Source: Curtobacterium sp. L6-1
Lineage (GTDB): Bacteria > Actinomycetota > Actinomycetes > Actinomycetales > Microbacteriaceae
Length of the DNA stretch: 64,000 nt
Direction: 5' to 3'
NCBI RefSeq assembly: GCF_018885305.1
Contig: NZ_CP076544.1
Location: forward strand, 1,798,001-1,862,000
Shown: positions 55,431 through 63,243 of the stretch, piece after piece
Layout: the number at the start of each line of letters is the position of its first letter
Numbering within the stretch: position 1 is the stretch's first letter
The notes under the pieces: model-generated
What the model saw: only the letters and a program-made list of their open reading frames with translations
What the model was told of the DNA's origin: nothing
Database searches by the model: none
Program-made: the position numbers and the translations under genes

Positions 55431-57116
55431 CTAGTCCCGGGTGAGCTTGCGGTACGTGGCGCGACCGGGCTTGGCCGCGTCGGCACCGAGGCGCTCGACC
55501 TTGTTCTCCTCGTAGGACTCGAAGTTGCCCTCGAACCAGTACCAGTTCGGCGTGCCGTCCTCGTTCAGGCCTTCCCAGGCGAGGATGTGCGTCGCGATGC
55601 GGTCGAGGAACCACCGGTCGTGGGTGATGACCACGGCGCAACCGGGGTACTCGAGCAGTGCGTTCTCGAGGCTGCCCAGCGTCTCGACGTCCAGGTCGTT
55701 CGTCGGTTCGTCGAGGAGCAGCAGGTTGCCGCCCTGCTTGAGCGTCAGCGCCAGGTTCAGACGGTTGCGCTCACCACCGGACAGGATGCCGGCGCGCTTC
55801 TGCTGGTCCGGTCCCTTGAAGCCGAACTGCGACACGTAGGCGCGGGACGGGATCTCGGTCTTGCCGACCTGGATGTAGTCGAGCCCGTCGGACACGACCT
55901 CCCACAGGTTCTTGTTCGGGTCGATGCCGCCACGGCTCTGGTCGACGTACGAGATGTCGACCGTGTCGCCGATCTTCAGCACGCCACCGTCGAGCGGCTC
56001 GAGGCCGACGATCGTCTTGAACAGCGTGGTCTTGCCGACGCCGTTCGGGCCGATGACGCCGACGATGCCGTTGCGGGGCAGCGTGAAGGACAGGTCGCCG
56101 ATGATGACGCGCTCGCCGAACTGCTTGTGCAGCTTCTCGGCGTCGATGACCTGCGACCCGAGACGCGGGCCGACGGGGATGACGATCTCCTCGAAGTCGA
56201 GCTTCCGCGTGCGCTCGGCCTCGTTGACCATCTCCTCGTAGCGGGCCAGACGCGCCTTGGACTTCGCCTGGCGCCCCTTCGCGTTGCTGCGGACCCAGTC
56301 GAGCTCGGACGACAGGCGCTTGGCGAGCTTGGCGTCCTTCTTGCCCTGGACCTCGAGACGAGCGCGCTTCTTCTCGAGGTAGGTCGAGTAGTTGCCCTCG
56401 TACGGGTAGAGACGACCGCGGTCGACCTCGGCGATCCACTGGGCGACGTGGTCGAGGAAGTACCGGTCGTGGGTCACGGCGAGGACGGCGCCGTGGTACT
56501 GCTGCAGGTGCTGCTCGAGCCACTGCACGCTCTCGGCGTCCAGGTGGTTCGTGGGCTCGTCGAGGAGGAGCAGATCGGGCTTCTGGAGCAGGAGCTTGCA
56601 GAGGGCGACGCGACGCTTCTCACCACCGGAGAGGTGCGTGACGAGCTCGTCCCCCGGGGGGCACTGCAGCGCGGCCATCGCCTGCTCGAGCTGCGAGTCG
56701 AGGTCCCACGCGTCGGCGGCGTCGATCTCTTCCTGCAGCGTGCCCATCTCGGCGAGCAGGGCGTCGAAGTCGGCGTCCGGCTCGGCCATGAGGGCGGAGA
56801 TCTCGTTGAAGCGGGTCAGCTTGCCGTGGATCGCACCGACACCTTCCTGCACGTTCTCGAGCACCGTCTTCGACTCGTCGAGTTCGGGCTCCTGCATGAG
56901 GATGCCGACGGTGAAGCCAGGGGTGAGCTTCGCTTCGCCGTTGGAGGGCTGGTCGAGCCCCGCCATGATCTTCAGGATCGTCGACTTGCCGGCACCGTTC
57001 GGGCCGACGACGCCGATCTTCGCGCCGGGCAGGAACGACATCGTGACGTCGTCGAGGATCAGCTTGTCACCGACCGCCTTGCGGGCGCGGACCATCTGGT
57101 AGATGTACTCAGCCAT
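55431..57116 (-). CDS. ettA: EttA, energy-dependent translational throttle (ABC-F)
   Basis: A 561-residue ABC-F protein with two ATPase domains and no membrane part. It binds the ribosomal E site and controls early elongation according to ATP/ADP level. Walker A motifs are GPNGAGKST and GPNGVGKTT, signatures LSGGEKRR and LSGGERNR, Walker B LLLLDEPTN twice. The EttA-type arm and PtIM linker (about residues 245-300, basic, with SNAKGRQAKSKARL) are present. ATG 57116 follows GGAG. Length and motifs fit EttA rather than the resistance-type ABC-F proteins. Confidence 0.95.
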   Translation of the reverse strand: MAEYIYQMVRARKAVGDKLILDDVTMSFLPGAKIGVVGPNGAGKSTILKIMAGLDQPSNGEAKLTPGFTVGILMQEPELDESKTVLENVQEGVGAIHGKLTRFNEISALMAEPDADFDALLAEMGTLQEEIDAADAWDLDSQLEQAMAALQCPPGDELVTHLSGGEKRRVALCKLLLQKPDLLLLDEPTNHLDAESVQWLEQHLQQYHGAVLAVTHDRYFLDHVAQWIAEVDRGRLYPYEGNYSTYLEKKRARLEVQGKKDAKLAKRLSSELDWVRSNAKGRQAKSKARLARYEEMVNEAERTRKLDFEEIVIPVGPRLGSQVIDAEKLHKQFGERVIIGDLSFTLPRNGIVGVIGPNGVGKTTLFKTIVGLEPLDGGVLKIGDTVDISYVDQSRGGIDPNKNLWEVVSDGLDYIQVGKTEIPSRAYVSQFGFKGPDQQKRAGILSGGERNRLNLALTLKQGGNLLLLDEPTNDLDVETLGSLENALLEYPGCAVVITHDRWFLDRIATHILAWEGLNEDGTPNWYWFEGNFESYEENKVERLGADAAKPGRATYRKLTRD

Positions 57117-57169
57117 ATCGCTCCAAGTGTAGTGACGCAACCGCCCGCCCGTGGGCGAGGACGTCGAGA

Positions 57170-57751
57170 TCAGGCCGCATCGAGCCCCGATCCGCCGTCG
57201 GGGTGCCCGTGCGGCGGCTCGTCCAGCGCGGCGACGAGCCCGTCGTCGTGGTCGGGCTGCTCGTCCGGGTGGACGTCGTCGGGGGCCGCGTCGACCGGTG
57301 GGTGCGCCGCGTCCGGGACGTCGTCGTGGACCTCGCCGGTCTCGTGGTCGATGCGCGGCGACGAGCCCGGCGCCGTGGTCGCCTCGGCCACGTGCCGCGA
57401 CAGCCGCATCCAGTTGCTGATGCCCCAGGCCAGGTCGTGGCCCATGCCCTCGGCGTCGATCTCCACGCTGGTGCCGCCACGTCCGTCCCGCTCCCACGTC
57501 CGGATGCGCACCCGCCCGGTGACGACCACCCGGTCGCCCTTGCTGAGGGAACGGTTGACGTTCGTGGCCAGCGACCGGAAGGCCGTGACGGTGTACCAGT
57601 TGGTCGGGCCGTTCGTCCACGCGGACGTCTGGCGGTCCCAGCGGCGGGACGGCGAGGCGAGGCGGAGGCTGGTGATGGCGATGCCCGTCTCGGTGACGAG
57701 GTGGCGGGGTTCGGTGGCGACGATGCCGCAGACCGTGATCGTGTCGTTCAT
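57170..57751 (-). CDS. Single-stranded DNA-binding protein (paralogue lacking the usual acidic tip)
   Basis: A 193-residue SSB. The OB fold is complete (NDTITVCGIVATEP, NWYTVTAFRSLATNVNRSLSKGDRVVVTGRVRIRTWE). The C-terminal 80 residues are acidic and disordered but end in GSGLDAA, without the DDDIPF-like tip that recruits partner proteins in the main SSB. It is therefore probably a second SSB, of the type used in recombination, competence or special conditions. ATG 57751 begins the typical N-terminus. Confidence 0.88.
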   Translation of the reverse strand: MNDTITVCGIVATEPRHLVTETGIAITSLRLASPSRRWDRQTSAWTNGPTNWYTVTAFRSLATNVNRSLSKGDRVVVTGRVRIRTWERDGRGGTSVEIDAEGMGHDLAWGISNWMRLSRHVAEATTAPGSSPRIDHETGEVHDDVPDAAHPPVDAAPDDVHPDEQPDHDDGLVAALDEPPHGHPDGGSGLDAA

Positions 57752-57878
57752 GGCTCGATCGTCGGTCCGCGTCGCGCCGCCGGAGCCCGGTTCTCCCGAG
57801 CTGTGGACAGGAGGCCCGGCTCACGCTCCCTGTGCAGGGAAGGTGATCCGGGCCTCCCGACCGACGCCGCGGAGCGCG

Positions 57879-58118
57879 TCAGTGGGCGCGGAACTCCGGG
57901 CGCTCCGCGAGCGGCCCCATGGCCTTGTGGACGGCGCCCTTCGCCGACTGCAGCGTCGGGTAGGTACCACCCGGCCCGCGGCGTCCGTAGAGCTCGACCG
58001 CGAACCCGTCCGCGGTCCGGTGGATCGTCCCCACCGCGCCGGCCGGCCCGACGGCGACCCAGGTCCCCGTCGTCGTGTCGTTCGTCATCGTGTCGTTCGT
58101 CATCGTGTCGTTCGTCAT
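57879..58118 (-). CDS. Small protein with triple-repeat start region
   Basis: A 79-residue protein. The coding region begins with three copies of the 15-bp unit ATGACGAACGACACG, each giving an in-frame ATG (58118, 58103, 58088) and the peptide repeat MTNDT. The first ATG has GGAGG 10 bases upstream, so it is preferred. The rest (VGTIHRTADGFAVELYG..., TLQSAKGAVHKAMG) looks like a compact beta-hairpin plus helix of a kind seen in actinobacterial small proteins. Function unknown. It lies 37 bp from the msrA gene. Confidence 0.7.
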   Translation of the reverse strand: MTNDTMTNDTMTNDTTTGTWVAVGPAGAVGTIHRTADGFAVELYGRRGPGGTYPTLQSAKGAVHKAMGPLAERPEFRAH

Positions 58119-58155
58119 CGTGCGACCACCTCCTCGTGGCCCGGACGCCCCGTCG

Positions 58156-58683
58156 TCAGGACGCCAGGATGTACTGACCGTACGCCTTGCGCACCTTGTT
58201 GACCTTGGGCAGCGCGACCGCGAGGCAGTAGCCCTGACCGGGGTTCTTCGCGAAGAAGTCCTGGTGGTACTCCTCGGCGCGGTGGAAATCGGTGAGGGGC
58301 TCGAGCGTCGTGACGACCCCGCCGTCCCAGATGTCCGAGGCGCGGTCGATCGCACGCTCGAACAGGGCGCGCTGCTCGTCGTCCGCCGGGAACATCGCGG
58401 ACCGGTACTGGGTGCCGACGTCGGCGCCCTGACGGTTCAGCTGTCGTGGGTCGTGCAGCGTGAAGAAGACGTCGAGGACGACGTCGGCGGGGATGACGCT
58501 CTCGTCGAACGTGACGGCGACGGCCTCGGCGTGGCCGGTCGTGCCGGTGCACACCTGCTCGTACGTCGGGTGCGGGTCGGTCCCGCCGACGTAGCCGGAC
58601 ACGACGTCCTGCACGCCCTGCAGCGTGCGGTACACCGCGTCGAGGCACCAGAAGCATCCACCTGCGAGCACGAACGTGGTCAT
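58156..58683 (-). CDS. msrA: Peptide methionine sulfoxide reductase A
   Basis: A 175-residue MsrA that reduces methionine-S-sulfoxide in proteins. The catalytic cysteine lies in GGCFWC near the N-terminus; YVGG, GHAEAV and EYHQ complete the family pattern. A late recycling cysteine may be that in GYCLAVALPKVNK. TAGGTT is followed 6 nt later by ATG 58683, which suggests a leaderless mRNA; a GTG at 58689 would add two residues. It belongs to the oxidative-stress repair set, with the small-protein gene downstream. Confidence 0.95.
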   Translation of the reverse strand: MTTFVLAGGCFWCLDAVYRTLQGVQDVVSGYVGGTDPHPTYEQVCTGTTGHAEAVAVTFDESVIPADVVLDVFFTLHDPRQLNRQGADVGTQYRSAMFPADDEQRALFERAIDRASDIWDGGVVTTLEPLTDFHRAEEYHQDFFAKNPGQGYCLAVALPKVNKVRKAYGQYILAS

Positions 58684-58842
58684 GGCCACAACCTACCTTC
58701 CTGGGCTCCGCGGAGCCGGGTTCGGGACACTCCTCCACAACCACGGGAGGCGCGGCGGTGTTCCCCAGGTCGGCCGCCGGTCCGTCGGCGTGTCGGTGGC
58801 CCGCCGTACGGTCGTGGCACACCAGACGACCAGGAGGCACCC

Positions 58843-59109
58843 ATGCAGACCACGACGGACGCCCGGCTCAGCATCCACTCGCCGCGGCCGGTGGCGCGGT
58901 CGCGCGGCGACCTCCGCATCCTCGACGTCCGGGACGACCTGAGCCGCGTCACCCGGGCGAACGGCGAGATCGTCGGGTACGTCGACCGGGTCGACGTCGC
59001 CGGCGGCACCGCGTACCGAGCCCGTCGGTACGTCGCCGCCGAGCGTCGGTTCGTCGAGCTCCCGAACGTGTGGGACGCCGACGACGCGGTCGACACCCTC
59101 CGCTGGTGA
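58843..59109 (+). CDS. Small hypothetical protein, 88 residues
   Basis: A short protein preceded by CAGGAGG, with a charged N-terminus and a compact region RILDVRDDLSRVTRANGEIVGYVDRV...YRARRYVAAERRFVEL. I do not recognise it. The strong ribosome site and normal codon use support translation. It is divergent from msrA. Confidence 0.65.
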   Translation: MQTTTDARLSIHSPRPVARSRGDLRILDVRDDLSRVTRANGEIVGYVDRVDVAGGTAYRARRYVAAERRFVELPNVWDADDAVDTLRW

Positions 59110-59201
59110 TGGTGTCCCACACCGGGACCAGGTGCGATGGATGCGCGGCCCCGCCGTCCGTCCTCCGCCGGACCTGAACGATCCGTGGGTATGGTGCGCG
59201 C

Positions 59202-60620
59202 ATGCAGTGGTGGAACGACCTGATCGACTGGACCTCGTCCGACGAAGGATGGCGCGTGGTGTCGGGGGCGGTCATCCCCTTCCTCGCCATCCTCGTGGCG
59301 GGGATCGTCGCCGCGCTCATCGGCCGCGGCGCCACGAAGCGCGTCGTGACCCTCCACGAGCGCGAGGCGAAGAACGCCGCCGTCGCCGGTCTCGTGTCGG
59401 CAGCCCGCAAGGCCGCCACGTGGGGCTCGCTCGGCCACGACGAACGGGCCTACGCGGACCACCTGGCCGAGGACGCCGACGTGCGACTCCGCCTGCTCCC
59501 GGTCGCCGGCGCCTCGATCGCCGCCGACTGGGCCCAGCACGAGATCGCCGACATCAAGAAGAACTCGTCGACGTTCAACTTCCAGGCCGACCAGTCGCTC
59601 GTCGAGTTCCGCGACCGCATGCTCGAGTGGCAGGCGCGTCCGGCCCGTGCACGCAAGCTGTTCAAGAGCGACCTCGAGCGCTGGAAGTTCGACTCCCCGG
59701 ACCCGGACGCCGAGCTCATCTCGCGGCAGCAGGAGTGGAACGCCGACAAGGTGGACGCCAGCCGCGCGCCCGAGCCGGCACCGACACCGACCACCACTTC
59801 CCTGCGTCCCGCGCAGCCGAGCGTCCCGCGTGCGGCCGACGACGACCGTGGCGGCGCCGGCCGCACCACCTCGTCCGCCCGGGGCGACGAGGGATCGGCG
59901 CAGACGCGGCCCGCCGCTGCCGGTTCGTCCGTCCGTCCGGCCGCTCCGTCGTACGGTGCGGACGCGACCGTCCCGATCACCGACAACAGCACGCGCCCGT
60001 ACTCCGAGGGCGAGACCACCCCGATCCGTCCCGCGCTCGGCTCCCCCGCGTTCGGCTCGCCGTCCGTCGGGTCGACCGGATCGGGTTCGTCGACTGCCGG
60101 GTCGTCCGGCCCGGGCTGGTCCGCCGCACGGGGCGATGCGGGTGACCGGCCGTCCGGCGCCTCCGTCGGTGCGACGCGCACCCTCGACGCCCGCGGAGCG
60201 GACCCCCGCAGCACGGGCACCCCCGGTACCGGCAGCCCCGCCGCCGGAACGCCCAGCGCCGGAACCTCGGACACCGGAACCGCCAGCGCCGACTCCGACA
60301 ACGACGACGTGGTCGACGACGTCCGGATCGACGACCTCGGGCGCGCGTCCGACCGGTCCCCCGCCGTGCGCTCCGCCCAGAACGACCTGCCGGCCGGACG
60401 CTCCGCGGACTCCGACCGCGACCGCCGCGACCCGTCCGACGACGGCCGCTCCGGCAGCGCGCCGGTCGACCCCTCGAGCACGACGCCCACATGGTCCGTC
60501 CCGACCCGGTCCACCGGCTCCCCGGCCGGACCGGCGGACGCCGACGAGACCTCCGAGCCGCCGTACGCCAACCCGGTGAGCGCCAGCGAACTGCGCCGCC
60601 GCTCGGACGACGACGAGTGA
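59202..60620 (+). CDS. Hypothetical membrane-anchored protein with long disordered tail
   Basis: A 472-residue protein with one membrane helix (about residues 22-42), an alpha-helical region to about residue 185 containing REAKNAAVAGLVSAARKAA and NFQADQSLVEFRDRML, and then almost 290 residues of Gly/Ser/Thr/Pro-rich disordered sequence. The tail contains TVPI and ETTPIRP segments reminiscent of the TVPL repeats in the sensor kinase of this window. Function unknown; I recall similar proteins in Microbacteriaceae. Confidence 0.7.
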   Translation: MQWWNDLIDWTSSDEGWRVVSGAVIPFLAILVAGIVAALIGRGATKRVVTLHEREAKNAAVAGLVSAARKAATWGSLGHDERAYADHLAEDADVRLRLLPVAGASIAADWAQHEIADIKKNSSTFNFQADQSLVEFRDRMLEWQARPARARKLFKSDLERWKFDSPDPDAELISRQQEWNADKVDASRAPEPAPTPTTTSLRPAQPSVPRAADDDRGGAGRTTSSARGDEGSAQTRPAAAGSSVRPAAPSYGADATVPITDNSTRPYSEGETTPIRPALGSPAFGSPSVGSTGSGSSTAGSSGPGWSAARGDAGDRPSGASVGATRTLDARGADPRSTGTPGTGSPAAGTPSAGTSDTGTASADSDNDDVVDDVRIDDLGRASDRSPAVRSAQNDLPAGRSADSDRDRRDPSDDGRSGSAPVDPSSTTPTWSVPTRSTGSPAGPADADETSEPPYANPVSASELRRRSDDDE

Positions 60621-60636
60621 TCTGACCCCACGCACG

Positions 60637-60677
60637 CGACGACGGCCGCCACCCGGACAGGGTGGCGGCCGTCGTCG
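60637..60677. terminator. Intrinsic terminator hairpin
   Basis: An 18-bp perfect GC stem (60637-60654 with 60660-60677) and 5-base loop lies 17 bp past the membrane-protein stop and 5 bp from the 3' end of the convergent tRNA-Arg. Confidence 0.85.
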
Positions 60678-60681
60678 TCGG

Positions 60682-60754
60682 TGCCCCCGGCAGGAATCGA
60701 ACCCGCGGCACGGTGGGTAGAAACCACCTGCTCTATCCACTGAGCTACGGAGGC
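60682..60754 (-). tRNA. tRNA-Arg (anticodon UCU)
   Basis: Cloverleaf with acceptor GCCTCCG/CGGGGGC (one G-U pair), D arm AGCTCAGTGGATAGAGC, anticodon loop TTTCTAC giving UCU, and T loop TTCGATT. CCA is not encoded. Its 5' end overlaps the 3' end of the P-loop gene by 10 bp. Confidence 0.96.
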
Positions 60755-61329
60755 GGACGCCGACGATTGTATTCGGTGCCGACCACCAGACGCTCGACGA
60801 ACCGCTCGATCTCCCGCTGCGACCGGAGTCGGACGACGCGCAGGTGCGGGGCGTCCGGGACGAGCGCCGGGACCTGCTCCCGCATCGCGTTCCGGGTCGC
60901 GATCCCCCAGCGCAGGATGTGCTCCCGGCGGGTCAGGAACGTCCAGAGCGGCGGCTCGACGTTGCCGTTCCACAACACCGTGCGTCGCAGCCGCCGACGG
61001 AGCGTGCGCCGGAGCAGCCGCCAGAACGCCACACGCCGCGGCAGGTCCAGCCACACCAGGGTGTCCGCTCGTTCGACGAGCAGCGCCCGGACGGACCGGT
61101 ACTGCCACTCGGACACCCACGTCGGCGCCGAGGTGACGCGTCGGACCTCCTGCTCGAACGTCGGCAGGACCGTCCACCCCGGCCCGTGGTACAGCCCGTC
61201 GATCTCCGTGTGGGGAGCGCCGATCGCCGCCGCGATCCTGCCGGCAGTCGTCGTCTTGCCGACGCCGGCGGTCCCGGCGACGAGGACCCGTCGCGGCGGT
61301 GGGTCGAGGACGGCGTCGGCTCCGAGCAT
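60745..61329 (-). CDS. P-loop nucleoside kinase-like ATPase (topology-modulation/FlaR-like)
   Basis: A 194-residue P-loop protein. Walker A is AGTAGVGKTT near residue 20, and the region LYHGPGWTVLP and VWLDLPRRVAFWRLLRRTLRR resembles the small FlaR/adenylate-kinase-like family annotated as DNA topology modulation proteins. Function is undefined for the family. Basic residues are frequent in the middle. The last codons overlap the tRNA-Arg 5' end by 10 bp. Confidence 0.8.
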   Translation of the reverse strand: MLGADAVLDPPPRRVLVAGTAGVGKTTTAGRIAAAIGAPHTEIDGLYHGPGWTVLPTFEQEVRRVTSAPTWVSEWQYRSVRALLVERADTLVWLDLPRRVAFWRLLRRTLRRRLRRTVLWNGNVEPPLWTFLTRREHILRWGIATRNAMREQVPALVPDAPHLRVVRLRSQREIERFVERLVVGTEYNRRRPPP

Positions 61330-61483
61330 CCCCCGACCCTAGGACCGAGGCGGGCCGTCCGCCAGCGGTCGACCACCAGCAGCCAGCGATCGCCGGCGCG
61401 TCCCGCCCTCCTTCCGGAACGGTTCGTCACCCGTCCCCCTGGCGTTCCCCTCGGCGTCACCGCGTCTCCCTACGGTTCCCCAC

Positions 61484-62368
61484 ATGAGCTCCTCCCCCCG
61501 TGTCGTCGCGGTGATCCCGGCGCGGTCGGGCTCGAAGGGCATCCCCGGCAAGAACCTGCGACAGGTCGCCGGTCGCTCGCTCGTCGCGCGGTCCATCGAC
61601 GCCGCCCGCGCCGCCGAGACCATCGACGCGGTGGTCGTCAGCACCGACGGTGACGCGATCGCAGCCGAGGCGCTGTCCGTCGGCGCACGGATCGTCCGCC
61701 GACCCGAGGCGCTCGCCGGCGACGAGGCCTCGTCGGAGTCCGCGTTGCTGCACGCCCTCGACGTCCTGACGGACCCCGACACCGGTGACGCCGACACCGC
61801 CCCCGAGGTGCTCGTCTTCCTGCAGGCCACCTCCCCCTTCACCCGAGCGGACGAGCTCGACGCCGCCGTCGCCCGTGTCCTGGACGGCGGCGCCGACGCG
61901 GTCCTGGCCGCCGCACCGTCGCACGCGTTCATCTGGCGCGTCGCCGAGGACGGGTCGGCCGTCGCCGTCAACCACGACGCCGCCACGCGCCCCCGCCGCC
62001 AGGACCGAGCGCCCGAGTACCGCGAGACGGGGGCGTTCTACGTGGTCCGCGTCGCCGGCTTCCGGGAGGCACGCCACCGCTTCTTCGGCCGCGTCGAGTT
62101 GGCGGTCGTCCCGGCCCGCACCGCGGTGGACATCGACGACGCCGACGACCTCGCGCTCGCCGCCGCTCTGGCCCCCCTGGTCGAGGCCGACACAAGCGCG
62201 CAGGCGCCGACACAGGCACCGGCACCGGCACCGGCACCGGCACCGGCGCAGGCACCAACACAGACACAGACATCGACACCGGCACCGGGACGACCGCAAC
62301 CAGCAGCCCCTTCCGACCCCCATCCCCACCCCGCGCGGGCGACCGCCGCGGAGAACGGAGCACCATGA
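61484..62368 (+). CDS. neuA: CMP-nonulosonic acid (N-acylneuraminate) cytidylyltransferase
   Basis: A 294-residue nucleotidyltransferase that activates a sialic-type acid with CMP. The N-terminal IPARSGSKGIPGKN motif binds CTP, STDGDAIAAEA and LQATSPFT are typical NeuA blocks, and the metal-binding segment near VDIDDADDL closes the domain at about residue 230. The last 60 residues form a disordered tail of Ala-Pro and Thr repeats encoded by GGCACC-type units. It overlaps neuB by 4 bp (ATGA). Which nonulosonic acid is made is not decided. Confidence 0.92.
   Translation: MSSSPRVVAVIPARSGSKGIPGKNLRQVAGRSLVARSIDAARAAETIDAVVVSTDGDAIAAEALSVGARIVRRPEALAGDEASSESALLHALDVLTDPDTGDADTAPEVLVFLQATSPFTRADELDAAVARVLDGGADAVLAAAPSHAFIWRVAEDGSAVAVNHDAATRPRRQDRAPEYRETGAFYVVRVAGFREARHRFFGRVELAVVPARTAVDIDDADDLALAAALAPLVEADTSAQAPTQAPAPAPAPAPAQAPTQTQTSTPAPGRPQPAAPSDPHPHPARATAAENGAP
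62215..62250 (+). repeat. GGCACC hexanucleotide repeat in the neuA tail
   Basis: About five to six copies of GGCACC/GGCGCA encode alternating Ala and Pro residues in the disordered C-terminus. Confidence 0.85.
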
Positions 62369-63243
62369 GCGTCCGCATCGGCCTGTCCACCATCGGCGCG
62401 GGGAACCCCGCCTACCTCATCGGGGAGATCGGCCTCAACCACAACGGCGACGTCGAGATCGCCAAGCAGCTCATCGACGTCGCCGCCGACGCCGGCATGC
62501 AGGCCGTGAAGTTCCAGAAGCGCACGCCCGAGATCTCCACGCCCGAGCACATGAAGTCCATGCCGCGCAGCACCCCCTGGGGCGACATGACCTACCTCGA
62601 CTACCGGTACCGCGTCGAGTTCGACCGCGACCAGTACATCGAGATCGGCGACCACGCGACCCTGCGCGGCCTCGACTGGTTCGCGTCGCCGTGGGACGAG
62701 CCGTCGGTCGCGTTCCTCGAGGACCTCAACGTCGTCGCCTACAAGATCGCCTCGGCGTCCGTGACGGACCTCGGCATGCTCGCCGCCGTCGCCGCGACCG
62801 GCAAGCCCGTCATCCTGTCCACGGGTATGTCGACGCTCGAGCAGATCGACCGGGCCGTCTCGACGCTGGGCACCGAGCGCCTCGTGCTGATGCACGCGAC
62901 CTCGACGTACCCGCTCCCCCCGGAGGAGGCGAACCTCCGCATGATCGACACCCTCGCCACGCGCTACGCCTACGCGGGCGTCCCGGTCGGCTACTCGGGC
63001 CACGAGCCGGGCCTGCAGATCTCGCTCGCCGCGGTCGCCCTGGGTGCCACCGCGGTCGAGCGGCACATCACGCTGGACCGCACGATGTGGGGCTCGGACC
63101 ACGCCGCCTCGCTCGAGCCGCACGGCCTGCGCACCCTGGTCCGCGACATCCGCATCATCGAGACCGCGATGGGCGACGGCGTGAAGCGCATCTTCCCCGG
63201 CGAGGAGGCGCCCCTCGCCAAGCTCCGCCGGGTGGGTGCGTGA
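62365..63243 (+). CDS. neuB: N-acylneuraminate-type synthase (NeuB/SpsE family)
   Basis: A 292-residue synthase that condenses phosphoenolpyruvate with a hexosamine to make a nine-carbon acid. The TIM-barrel motifs are clear: GEIGLNHNGD, KFQKRTPE, FASPWDE, YKIASASVTD, LSTGMST, VGYSGHEPG and GATAVERHITLDRTMWGSDH. The usual C-terminal antifreeze-like (SAF) domain is absent, so the protein is shorter than many NeuB enzymes (about 340-350). Translation is coupled to neuA and to the next gene. The cluster makes a cell-surface nonulosonic acid, by inference. Confidence 0.92.
   Translation: MSVRIGLSTIGAGNPAYLIGEIGLNHNGDVEIAKQLIDVAADAGMQAVKFQKRTPEISTPEHMKSMPRSTPWGDMTYLDYRYRVEFDRDQYIEIGDHATLRGLDWFASPWDEPSVAFLEDLNVVAYKIASASVTDLGMLAAVAATGKPVILSTGMSTLEQIDRAVSTLGTERLVLMHATSTYPLPPEEANLRMIDTLATRYAYAGVPVGYSGHEPGLQISLAAVALGATAVERHITLDRTMWGSDHAASLEPHGLRTLVRDIRIIETAMGDGVKRIFPGEEAPLAKLRRVGA

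Noticed and set aside
54048..58202. A 1384-codon forward open frame
   Set aside because: It runs through a thioesterase in another frame and antisense to EttA and SSB; the composition is that of a shadow frame.
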